This document shows positions 35,753-43,070 of a stretch of 54,568 bases of DNA, piece by piece. Under the pieces are notes generated by a model. The model ran no database searches. It saw only the letters and a list, made by a program, of their open reading frames with translations, and was not told the DNA's origin. The DNA is from Balneolaceae bacterium. GTDB lineage: Bacteria > Bacteroidota > Rhodothermia > Balneolales > Balneolaceae. The translations under genes were made by a program, and so were the position numbers. The stretch's first letter is position 1, and each line of letters begins with the position of its first letter. Location of the stretch: positions 1 through 54,568 of the forward strand of contig JAFIES010000093.1 of assembly GCA_020832415.1 (NCBI GenBank), written 5' to 3'.

Positions 35753-36883
35753 GTGAACATACTTGCAGTTGAACCATTTTATAACGGATCGCACCGGGCT
35801 TTTTTGAAAGGGCTTCAGGAGAATTCCCGCCATAACATCATTCCCATAAAACTGGATTACCGGCGCTGGAAATGGCGTATGCATGGCGATTCTGTGAAAC
35901 TGGCTGAGATGTCAGCCGAAATCAATGAAGAGATCGATCTTCTGCTGGTGAGCAGCATGGCGAACTTGCCGGCTTTTCTTGCACTAACCAATCCCCGGTT
36001 TGCACACACTCCCAAGGTGATGATGATGCATGAAAATCAGCTTACACAGCCGATGCCTGAGGGAGAGGAACGCGATATTACCTACTGTTATGTGAATTAT
36101 ATCAGTATGCTTTCTGCTGATAAATTGATCTTTACTACGAAATTTCACCTGAATGATCTGCTTGAAGAGCTTCCGAAATTTCTGGAGAATTTTCCGGATG
36201 ACAAACATTACAAAACCGTTGATCAGATTCGGGAAAAAAGTTTGGTGATGTACCCCGGACTGGATCTCTCTGTTTTTGATAAACAACCCGACACCCGTAA
36301 GAATAATAACCGTCCTGTGATTGTGTGGAACCAGCGCTGGCAGTTCGACCGGAACCCTGCCATGTTTTTCAAAGTGCTGAACCGACTGAACGATATTGAC
36401 CTGGAATTCGACCTGATTCTTGCCGGAGACTCACAGCATAAAAAACCCGAGGAGTTCGAAAAAGCGTGGAAACGGTTTGGTGATCAGATTACCCATTTCG
36501 GTTATGTTGAAAATGTTGAGAACTACAGCAAACTGCTGCATTCAGGTGATATTGTGGTTTCAACGGCTACGCATGAATTTTTCTGTGTGGCGATTATGGA
36601 AGCGATCTATTGCGGCTGCCATCCACTTGTTCCAAACAGCCTTCACTACCCCGAGCTTATTCCTGACTCCCTGCATAAACCATTGCTGCATGCTCCGGTA
36701 ATCTATGAGACGGAGGATGATCTTTTTCATGCCCTGAAAGATCTGCTTACAGGTAAAACGCAGCCGCTTCCTAAGGCATCATTGCAGAACATCAATAAAC
36801 ATCTCGACTGGAGCCGGATGATTGATCGTTATGATTCACTGTTTGACCAGCTCAAAAAAACGAAAAGCCTGGCTGCATTTTAG
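35753..36883 (+). CDS. GT-B glycosyltransferase, tRNA-queuosine alpha-mannosyltransferase-like (DUF3524)
   Basis: A 376-residue cytosolic protein whose opening matches the DUF3524/GTDC1 family: EPFYNGSHRAF, then HENQLTQP near residue 98, ERDITYCYVNYIS, and WNQRWQFDRNP near 192. The second domain has the GT4 pattern (DLILAGDS near 222; STATHEFFCVAIMEAIYCGC near 273, where the E-x7-E donor-binding pair lies). Vertebrate GTDC1 is the tRNA-queuosine alpha-mannosyltransferase, adding mannose to queuosine in tRNA-Asp. A bacterial homologue may glycosylate queuosine or another nucleoside, or a different acceptor; this is unproven. Start GTG. It is 137 bp after mutL and not obviously linked to queuosine genes in this window. 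Confidence 0.85.
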   Translation: MNILAVEPFYNGSHRAFLKGLQENSRHNIIPIKLDYRRWKWRMHGDSVKLAEMSAEINEEIDLLLVSSMANLPAFLALTNPRFAHTPKVMMMHENQLTQPMPEGEERDITYCYVNYISMLSADKLIFTTKFHLNDLLEELPKFLENFPDDKHYKTVDQIREKSLVMYPGLDLSVFDKQPDTRKNNNRPVIVWNQRWQFDRNPAMFFKVLNRLNDIDLEFDLILAGDSQHKKPEEFEKAWKRFGDQITHFGYVENVENYSKLLHSGDIVVSTATHEFFCVAIMEAIYCGCHPLVPNSLHYPELIPDSLHKPLLHAPVIYETEDDLFHALKDLLTGKTQPLPKASLQNINKHLDWSRMIDRYDSLFDQLKKTKSLAAF

Positions 36884-36890
36884 AAGGTGG

Positions 36891-36957
36891 CAGCTCATTG
36901 AATCGTTAACCCGCAACGCCTGAAGGTCTTTCTGACGCTTCAGGGATGCTCAACTTT
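36891..36957 (+). repeat. 67-bp direct repeat, copy 1
   Basis: This block and the one at 37131-37197 are identical at 64 of 67 positions, and their starts are exactly 240 bp apart. Each contains a hairpin with 7-bp arms (here 36919-36925 and 36938-36944) plus an inner 3-bp helix. It starts 7 bp after the glycosyltransferase stop. The 173 bp between the copies are not repeated and contain no convincing gene. Confidence 0.9.
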
Positions 36958-37130
36958 ACGCTTGCGCGAGTGTTTAGTCAGACATGGTATTTCTTATGAG
37001 TGGAAAGGTTTTGATAACGTATAGGATTTAAGAACGTATTGGATGAAGTTACCGGCACGAGAAATACAATGTCTTGTTCAAGCTGAAACGAAGTTCATTG
37101 ATTTGGTAAAGGTTATCTTTCAGTCGTGCG

Positions 37131-37197
37131 CAGCTCATCGAAGCGTTAACCCGCAACGCCTGAAGGTCTTTCAGACGCTTCAGGGATGCTCAACTTT
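37131..37197 (+). repeat. 67-bp direct repeat, copy 2
   Basis: Second copy of the repeat, ending 8 bp from the dnaB stop. Its hairpin (arms 37159-37165 and 37178-37184) has a 4-bp inner helix, one more base pair than copy 1 because of the T-to-A change. Without a T-run after it on either strand, it is not a standard terminator. Confidence 0.9.
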
Positions 37198-37205
37198 CAA
37201 TTTTG

Positions 37206-38717
37206 TTAGAAGGGGGCTTCATCATCCCCGCCGGGAATGTGTGGTGGCGGAGGTGGCAGCGCAGCATTAGATTCAGCAGGTTCATTCAGAAAATCGTTAC
37301 CACCGGGCCCCGACTCTACTCTCGAGAGGCGTTCAAAACGGGCATACTCTTTCACAAAGAACATTCGGGTTGAACCAACAGGCCCGTTACGCTGCTTCCC
37401 GATAATTAACTCAGCAAGACCGTTGGTCGATTCACCCTCGGGTGTTGTCGTAATACCATAATATTCAGGCAGGTAGAGGAAACAGACCACATCGGCATCC
37501 TGCTCAATAGAGCCTGATTCCCGCAAGTCACTAAGCTGAGGCCGTTTGTCTCCGCCACGCTGCTCAACCTGACGGCTAAGCTGAGACAGTGCAATCACAG
37601 GAACATCGAGTTCTTTGGCAAGAGATTTGAGACCACGCGAGATGGTGGCAATTTCCTGCTCCCGGTTCCCGATATCCCGGGAACTTGCTGTCATCAGTTG
37701 GAGATAATCAACCACCACAAGCCCAATATCGTGCTCACTTTTTAGCCTTCTGCACTTGGTTCGCAGTTCCATTAAGCTAAGGCTTGGCGTATCATCAATA
37801 AAAATCTTGGCGGTAAAGAGGCGGCTGGCCGCATCAATAAGTCGTTTAAAATCCTCATCCTTCACTTTTCCCGTTCGGGCAGATTGAGCATCTACACGGG
37901 CCTCCATCGTTAGAAATCGCTGTACAAGCTGCTGTGCAGACATCTCAAGGCTGAAAATAGCCACATTGGTCTGCAGATTTTCATTGGGATGGAGAGCAGC
38001 GTTACGGGCTGCAGTAAGAGTGAATGCTGTTTTACCCATCGACGGACGAGCTGCGATGATAATCAAATCACCTCTTTGCCAGCCGGAGGTGTATCGGTCA
38101 ACATCGAGGTTACTCGGAACCCCGGTTACACCTTCTGGTTTGCCGCGAAGTTCTTCAAGATAGCCGAGGGTATCTGTAAGAATATCGCCGATAGCTGTAG
38201 CCTGTGCACGTGATTTTGTGTTGGCAATTTCAAATATTCGCTGTTCCGCTCCGTCCAGTACATCATTTGCATCGGTGGTTGTATCGTATGCCGATTTAAT
38301 AATCTCATTGCAGTTCAGAATCAGGTTTCGTTTGATCGCCTTCTCTGAAATAATCTGTGAGTGATAATCGATATTTGCTGCAGAACTAACAGAGCGTGTC
38401 AGGTCGGCGAGGTATCCGGTGCCACCAACAGTGTCGAGGAGATTCTTATCACGAAGTTCGTTCTCGATAGTAAGCAGATCGAGTGGATTGCCCCGCTCAT
38501 AGAGATCGAACAGGGTTTCGAAAATGTGGCGGTTTGCCGGTTTGTAGAAATCATCCGGCTTCAGAAGCTGAAGGGCAATTGTTGCCGCTTCACGTTCAAT
38601 AAGCATGGCACCGAGCACGGCTTCTTCAACCTCAACAGCCTGCGGGGGTACACGTCCGCCATCCTGGCGATTGGGTTGAGAGTTGATTTGTGAGTCAGAG
38701 CCGTTACTGTTGGGCAT
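37206..38717 (-). CDS. dnaB: Replicative DNA helicase DnaB
   Basis: Hexameric helicase that unwinds the replication fork and recruits primase. The N-terminal domain begins PPQAVEVEEAVLGAML; the RecA-like domain has Walker A ARPSMGKT at 223-230, Walker B LVVVDYLQLM near 333, and the arginine-finger/DnaB signature SQLSRQVEQRGGDKRPQLSDLRESGSIEQDAD near 380-410. The C-terminal tail is proline-rich (PPPPPHIPGGDDEAPF), a feature of many Bacteroidota DnaB proteins. The length of 503 residues is standard and there is no intein, although this site is a common intein location. The start is ATG. The repeat block lies right after its stop. Confidence 0.97.
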   Translation of the reverse strand: MPNSNGSDSQINSQPNRQDGGRVPPQAVEVEEAVLGAMLIEREAATIALQLLKPDDFYKPANRHIFETLFDLYERGNPLDLLTIENELRDKNLLDTVGGTGYLADLTRSVSSAANIDYHSQIISEKAIKRNLILNCNEIIKSAYDTTTDANDVLDGAEQRIFEIANTKSRAQATAIGDILTDTLGYLEELRGKPEGVTGVPSNLDVDRYTSGWQRGDLIIIAARPSMGKTAFTLTAARNAALHPNENLQTNVAIFSLEMSAQQLVQRFLTMEARVDAQSARTGKVKDEDFKRLIDAASRLFTAKIFIDDTPSLSLMELRTKCRRLKSEHDIGLVVVDYLQLMTASSRDIGNREQEIATISRGLKSLAKELDVPVIALSQLSRQVEQRGGDKRPQLSDLRESGSIEQDADVVCFLYLPEYYGITTTPEGESTNGLAELIIGKQRNGPVGSTRMFFVKEYARFERLSRVESGPGGNDFLNEPAESNAALPPPPPHIPGGDDEAPF

Positions 38718-38817
38718 GTAAAAACGTGGTTAACCTTGGAAAAATTGAATTTATGCTGAACCGATATAAAACTTTCAGGTACTGTTCGCAGGTAAATAAA
38801 GTAACAAAAGTGAGCCT

Positions 38818-39192
38818 CTAATGTGAAGAGGTTTTATCTTTTTTTGATCTTTTTGGGGCGGGATTTTGAGGGTGTTCAAACAGACCGAAATATGAAAACA
38901 GCTTCAAGAAGATGTAGCTGAATAACCCTCCCTGAGGCACTGAAATGAGAAAAAACTCCATCGAAAGAAATTCAATTTCAAGATCAGTAGAAGCTTCCAG
39001 AATTCCGGAGAGGATACCCGCCAAAAAAGATGCCAAAATGATGGCCAAACCAACTTTCAGTGCAATAGTAATCAAGCTGTCTGCTTTTTTCTCGATTCCT
39101 TTTAGTTCTTTTTCAGAGGGGTTTTCTAATGGCTGAGTTATATTTGATTCGCCAGTTTTCCGCGCCTTCGAACGTGATTTTTCTCCTTGCAT
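38818..39192 (-). CDS. Hypothetical small membrane protein
   Basis: A 124-residue protein with no recognisable domain. The N-terminal ~40 residues are charged and cytoplasmic-like. Two hydrophobic segments follow (about 43-66 and 80-103; the first ends LASFLAGILSGIL, the second includes FSYIFLKLFSYF), separated by an acidic loop (STDLEIEF). The C terminus is Lys-rich (KRSKKDK). This suggests a two-pass inner-membrane protein with both ends in the cytoplasm. It lies 37 bp after the cupin gene and 100 bp before dnaB on the same strand, so it may be co-transcribed with the cupin. Function unknown. Confidence 0.6.
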   Translation of the reverse strand: MQGEKSRSKARKTGESNITQPLENPSEKELKGIEKKADSLITIALKVGLAIILASFLAGILSGILEASTDLEIEFLSMEFFLISVPQGGLFSYIFLKLFSYFGLFEHPQNPAPKRSKKDKTSSH

Positions 39193-39229
39193 AGAGCATT
39201 AAATTTTTTGGTGTGGTATAAAGTACCTA

Positions 39230-39691
39230 TCAGGGTTCGTTGGTGGTAATTACGAAAATAATCAACGGATCATTGCCGCTGTTTTCAACTGAATGAAAAC
39301 CATTTCCCCGAATCGTTGTTACCGAACCTTTTTGAATGTGAACGGATTTGATACCCGATTCCCAATTTTCTTTTTCAAAATAGAGTCCTTCACCGTGAAT
39401 CACAATGTAGAGTTCCTGCTCGTTTCGGGTTCCATGTGTGTGAAAACCCGCACTGGTTCCTTTTTCCGGCAGAATCATGTAAGCGCCTATACGGTTATTT
39501 ACAAGTTCAGCTTCTTCAAACATCTGCAGCAGATAAACCACACCATTGCCGCCATACATTTTTTCGCGCTCGTCAATTTGAGCGAACGTATTTCGCTTTG
39601 ACCCAAAATGATGAAGATGAGGTGTGAGAAACGGCTCTATTTTTTCAAGGAGTTCTTTTTTTTCCTGATCGGTCGGTTCAGTTCTGCTCAT
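39230..39691 (-). CDS. Cupin-domain protein
   Basis: A 153-residue single-domain cupin. Motif 1 is FHTHGTRNEQELYIVIHGEG (about 83-102), giving the two His and the Glu of the metal site; motif 2 is GNGFHSVENSGNDPLIIFVI (about 129-148), giving the last His and the Asn. A metal-dependent role (isomerase, dioxygenase or sensor) is allowed, but small cupins of this type are too broad to name. A regulatory DNA-binding domain is absent. It lies between the membrane phosphoesterase (15 bp upstream) and the small membrane protein, all on the minus strand. Confidence 0.85.
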   Translation of the reverse strand: MSRTEPTDQEKKELLEKIEPFLTPHLHHFGSKRNTFAQIDEREKMYGGNGVVYLLQMFEEAELVNNRIGAYMILPEKGTSAGFHTHGTRNEQELYIVIHGEGLYFEKENWESGIKSVHIQKGSVTTIRGNGFHSVENSGNDPLIIFVITTNEP

Positions 39692-39706
39692 GAGATATGG
39701 TTACGA

Positions 39707-40897
39707 TTAACTTTCCGGGTTTACTGTAATTACAGACACCTGTGCAGGTGCATGATAACGAACAGGAGTGAGGGTGAATCCGAGTCCGTTGTTTACGTTT
39801 AAAAGCATGTCACCCAGCATCCAGTTTCCGTTTACGTAACGAGTCTCTGCCAGGGCTGCAGTTACGGGGTAAAAGAAGATCGGGATGCGAATTTGTCCGC
39901 CATGTGTATGGGCTCCATGCAATTGATGTACTCGATGCTGAAGTGACTGTTCGATGAGGCGGTCTGATGCCTGGTGACTGAAAACGATTCGTAAGGCTTC
40001 ATTTCGTGACTCCTCCAGCAGTGCAGTGAGCGAATCGGTATGAACCTGAGAACTGTATAGCTCAGTAATTCCGGTAAGTTTGATGGTTGCCCCATGATGA
40101 TCAATCCAGCTGTTTTGATTGTCGAGAGTGAGAATACCCCGTTCTTCCAGTTCACGAATAATTCGCTCTGTATCGGTCCAATAGTCGTGATCACCAATAA
40201 CAAACCAAGTGCCATATGTTGCATCGATTCCTGCAAGTGCATCCGCTCCCGCTCTAATATAATCGGTGCCTGATGTTATCAGATCCCCTCCGAAAATCAC
40301 AAGATCGGGGTTGAAACTATTCACCCTGTCAACGTAACGCTGCATTTTTGTTTCGCCGGTATATTGATCAGCATGCAGATCAGAAATGTGTACAATGGTT
40401 AACGGTTCAAATGATGAGCCGGATCCGGATAATGTGTAGGTAATTTTTTCAGTGGTGATCCGATGTGTATCCCAAACCATTTTTGATGCAGTAAAGATAG
40501 ATGTAATCAGTGTGATGATGAGAAAACCGCGGGCAAAAAGGCGTTTAATTTCATCAGCTGTTCGGGATGATAAACGTCTTGCAACAGGTTTAAGAAGATC
40601 ATGGAGGATAAGCCAGTTAAGCATCGTGCCCATAAAAACAAGTCCGTACCAGAAGAGATAAATTATGGGATCCGGCCATCCGGTTCTGTCGAATGATCCC
40701 GTTAAGCGGTATTCGATCTGGCCTGCAACGGGATATGCGAAAAAACCAAGCGCAGCTATGATGTACAGAATGTTAAAAAGCCGGGTATTCTGATACTCAC
40801 TCGAGCGAATACTTTTGAAATATCGAAAACTGAAATAGATAAAGATTATCAGAAGGATGATGGCAGCGTAGGTTACCATCCGCAATGACCAGGGCAT
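39707..40897 (-). CDS. Membrane-anchored metallophosphoesterase (YaeI-like)
   Basis: A 396-residue protein with four N-terminal transmembrane helices (about 8-26, 42-60, 78-98, 122-142) followed by a calcineurin-like phosphoesterase domain. Motifs seen are ISDLHADQ (171-178), FGGDLI (202-207), VIGDHDYW (233-240), FSHQASD and AHTHGGQIRIP. The Asn of the canonical GNHD is Asp here (GDHD), a conservative ligand change. Characterised relatives (YaeI/LpxH-like and YkuE) act on lipid-linked phosphates; the membrane anchor makes a lipid or undecaprenyl-pyrophosphate substrate plausible, but this is inferred. The start is ATG. It is divergent from the following Gfo/Idh/MocA gene. Confidence 0.88.
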   Translation of the reverse strand: MPWSLRMVTYAAIILLIIFIYFSFRYFKSIRSSEYQNTRLFNILYIIAALGFFAYPVAGQIEYRLTGSFDRTGWPDPIIYLFWYGLVFMGTMLNWLILHDLLKPVARRLSSRTADEIKRLFARGFLIITLITSIFTASKMVWDTHRITTEKITYTLSGSGSSFEPLTIVHISDLHADQYTGETKMQRYVDRVNSFNPDLVIFGGDLITSGTDYIRAGADALAGIDATYGTWFVIGDHDYWTDTERIIRELEERGILTLDNQNSWIDHHGATIKLTGITELYSSQVHTDSLTALLEESRNEALRIVFSHQASDRLIEQSLQHRVHQLHGAHTHGGQIRIPIFFYPVTAALAETRYVNGNWMLGDMLLNVNNGLGFTLTPVRYHAPAQVSVITVNPES

Positions 40898-41022
40898 GAG
40901 AACTGTGATGATTTATGATTTTCTGAGCTCACAAAGTATCAAAAAAATGGATGGAAACGCATTTAAAGAACGAAATTCAGTATGTTGTTAACCAATTCAG
41001 AGAATGTAAACCGGAAAAGAGT

Positions 41023-42045
41023 ATGACAAAGAAGCTGAAGATTGGAATAGCAGGACTTGGAAATATCGCAGCAACCCATGCGCGTGCTATTCAGGCTTTG
41101 CCAAATACAGAACTTCACTCTGTATTCAGCCGCAGTGATGAAAACCGGTCTCAATTTAGAAATGAGTTTGAAGTGCCGGACTTTTCTGATGTCCACGAAT
41201 TTCTTGCACAACCTGAACTTGATGCGGTTGCCATTTGCACCCCAACCGGAACCCACTTGGAGATTGGCAGGCTGGCAGCCAAGGCCGGCAAACATCTCAT
41301 CATTGAAAAACCAATAGAAATAACCGTTGAGCGGGGCAGGGAACTGATTCAAATTTGTGGAGAGAGCGACGTACAACTTGCCGTGATCTATCAAAACCGG
41401 TTTTCGGATGAAGTATTGAAGATGAAAGAAGCTCTTGATTCGGGCAAAATCGGGAACCCTGTTTTAATTCGCGGAGCTGTTAAATGGTATCGCGATCAGA
41501 ATTATTATTCCGATTCAGCCTGGCGCGGAACTTTCAAACTGGATGGCGGCGGGGCAGTGATAAATCAATCGATCCACACCATCGATCTTATTCAGTGGCT
41601 TTTTGGTGATGTAGAATCTGTTTCAGCGCTAACTGCAACACTCACTCATGAAGGCATCGAAGCGGAGGACAATGCAGTGGCTGTTTTTAAATTTACGAGC
41701 GGTGCACTTGGAGTGTTTGAAGCATCCACTTCTGTTAGTCCCGCACAGCCGCGCTCCATTGAAGTGAATGGAGAAAAGGGGACAGCTAAACTCATTGGCG
41801 ATCAGTTTTCCTTGTCGTTTACTAAAGATTCCGGCTCTAAAGCAGCACCCGAATCTGCCGGAGCAGATAGCCCGCTTGCAGGTCTTTGCCATGAGAACCA
41901 CCGCCGGCAGTATGCTCAGATTGTGAATGCAATTATTATGGGAGATGAACCGATCGTGAACGGGCATGACAGCCTTAAATCTCTTGCCATCGTGGAGGCG
42001 ATATACAAATCTGCGAGAGAAAAACGAGCTGTAAACCTGTTTTAA
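41023..42045 (+). CDS. Gfo/Idh/MocA-family oxidoreductase, cytosolic
   Basis: A ~340-residue NAD(P)-dependent sugar oxidoreductase. The N-terminal Rossmann loop is GIAGLGNIA (8-16); the signature EKP is at 95-97 in LIIEKPIE; the C-terminal domain begins with YRDQNYY and has GGGAVINQSIHTIDL, where His and Asp are the usual catalytic pair. No leader peptide is present. The frame extends 24 residues upstream to an ATG at 40951, but that extension is not conserved-looking, and the ATG at 41023 directly precedes the Rossmann start, with GGAAAAGAG nearby. First of five such genes in 10 kb. Substrate (inositol, glucose, glucuronate, deoxysugar or other) not determinable. Confidence 0.9.
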   Translation: MTKKLKIGIAGLGNIAATHARAIQALPNTELHSVFSRSDENRSQFRNEFEVPDFSDVHEFLAQPELDAVAICTPTGTHLEIGRLAAKAGKHLIIEKPIEITVERGRELIQICGESDVQLAVIYQNRFSDEVLKMKEALDSGKIGNPVLIRGAVKWYRDQNYYSDSAWRGTFKLDGGGAVINQSIHTIDLIQWLFGDVESVSALTATLTHEGIEAEDNAVAVFKFTSGALGVFEASTSVSPAQPRSIEVNGEKGTAKLIGDQFSLSFTKDSGSKAAPESAGADSPLAGLCHENHRRQYAQIVNAIIMGDEPIVNGHDSLKSLAIVEAIYKSAREKRAVNLF

Positions 42046-42099
42046 CAAAAGATTCGTTTTTAACCATGATAAAATGCCCCGAAAATTATAGATTGCAGA

Positions 42100-43044
42100 A
42101 TGAGCAAAACGGTGCATCATAGCTATTACTCCATGGGAACCCGGTTTCATCTGATGCTGCCGGGTGTGGATGAGGATTACGGTTTCAGAATATTTCAAAA
42201 AGTGAAAAATGAACTGAACCGTGTGGAAAAAAAACTAAGCCGGTTTCTGCCACAGAGTGATATTTACCGGTTAAACATTGCAGCAAAACGCCACAGTGCA
42301 AAAGTGGATGGTGAACTGTTTGACATCCTGAAAGCGTGCAAACTCTGCCATGAAATCACAGGCGGAGCATTCGATCCAACTTTACGTCCGCTGTATGAAT
42401 ATCAGCAAAAAATGGTCGGAGAATTTGTGCCGGATCAGCTCTTTTTCGATCTGAAAGATCAGCTCGGTTTCGATAAGGTGCAGCTCGATGAAGATAACAG
42501 TGTAGTTCGATTTGGCAGCCATATGCTCGAAATAGATCTGGGCGGTTTCGGAAAAGGATATGCACTGGAGAAAGTGAAAAATATCCTGGAAAACAGCTCT
42601 GTTAAGAGTGCATTTGTAAGTTTTGGGGAGAGCTCAGTGTTAGCATTTGGCAATCACCCGGCCGGTGGATTCTGGAAAATCGGAATGAATAACTATCTGA
42701 AACCGGGAAAAACGGTTGCTGAGTTTGAGCTGTCGGGAGGATCGGTATCAACAAGCAGTAATTTTTATCTGGATGATAACGGCAGACTCGAAAATCATTC
42801 ACATATCATCAATCCGAAAACAGGAGAAATCGATTCGAACCAAGTAGCTGTAAGTGTATCGGCACGATCGCCTCTGCTTGCAGAGATGTTGTCAACCGCA
42901 TTTTTATCGATGAGTGATGATGAGATTGAAGATGTAGTGAATCAATATGAAGAAGTTTCAGCTGCAAAAGCCGATTATAGCAGCGGATCACCGGTTATCA
43001 CCCGTTACGAAAAAATTGAAATTGCTGAAGATATTTCAGTTTAA
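42100..43044 (+). CDS. ApbE-family FAD:protein FMN transferase-like, no leader peptide
   Basis: A 314-residue ApbE-domain protein. Recognisable elements are MGTRFHL (12-18), ITGGAFDPTLRPLY (86-99), DLGGFGKGYA (146-155), SFGESSV, HIINPKTG (235-242) and LSTAF (264-268). ApbE transfers FMN from FAD to a Thr/Ser on target proteins, usually in the periplasm, and is normally a lipoprotein; this copy has no signal peptide. The usual metal-binding DALST reads EMLST here, with Glu262 for Asp. Metal coordination might be retained. It lies 54 bp after the first Gfo/Idh/MocA gene and 26 bp before the second, so it is probably in one transcript. No obvious FMN-acceptor protein is encoded nearby. Confidence 0.88.
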   Translation: MSKTVHHSYYSMGTRFHLMLPGVDEDYGFRIFQKVKNELNRVEKKLSRFLPQSDIYRLNIAAKRHSAKVDGELFDILKACKLCHEITGGAFDPTLRPLYEYQQKMVGEFVPDQLFFDLKDQLGFDKVQLDEDNSVVRFGSHMLEIDLGGFGKGYALEKVKNILENSSVKSAFVSFGESSVLAFGNHPAGGFWKIGMNNYLKPGKTVAEFELSGGSVSTSSNFYLDDNGRLENHSHIINPKTGEIDSNQVAVSVSARSPLLAEMLSTAFLSMSDDEIEDVVNQYEEVSAAKADYSSGSPVITRYEKIEIAEDISV

Positions 43045-43070
43045 AAAAATCTATAAGAATTAGAAAAGCT

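Noticed and set aside
36891-37197. Integron attC sites for the 67-bp repeats (GTTAAC and GCTCAAC-like ends)
   Set aside because: An attC needs RYYYAAC on the left and GTTRRRY on the right. Here the order is reversed and one end (GTTAACC) does not fit; no integrase or cassette genes are near.
37043-37270. 75-codon plus-strand ORF between the repeats and dnaB
   Set aside because: It runs through repeat copy 2 and into dnaB on the other strand, with no ribosome-binding site and no protein-like pattern.
37206-38717. Intein in DnaB
   Set aside because: The Walker A and downstream motifs are contiguous and the length is standard.
42100-42198. Minus-strand ORF overlapping the end of the first Gfo/Idh/MocA gene and the start of the ApbE-like gene
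   Set aside because: It is antisense to two recognisable genes and shows no family features.
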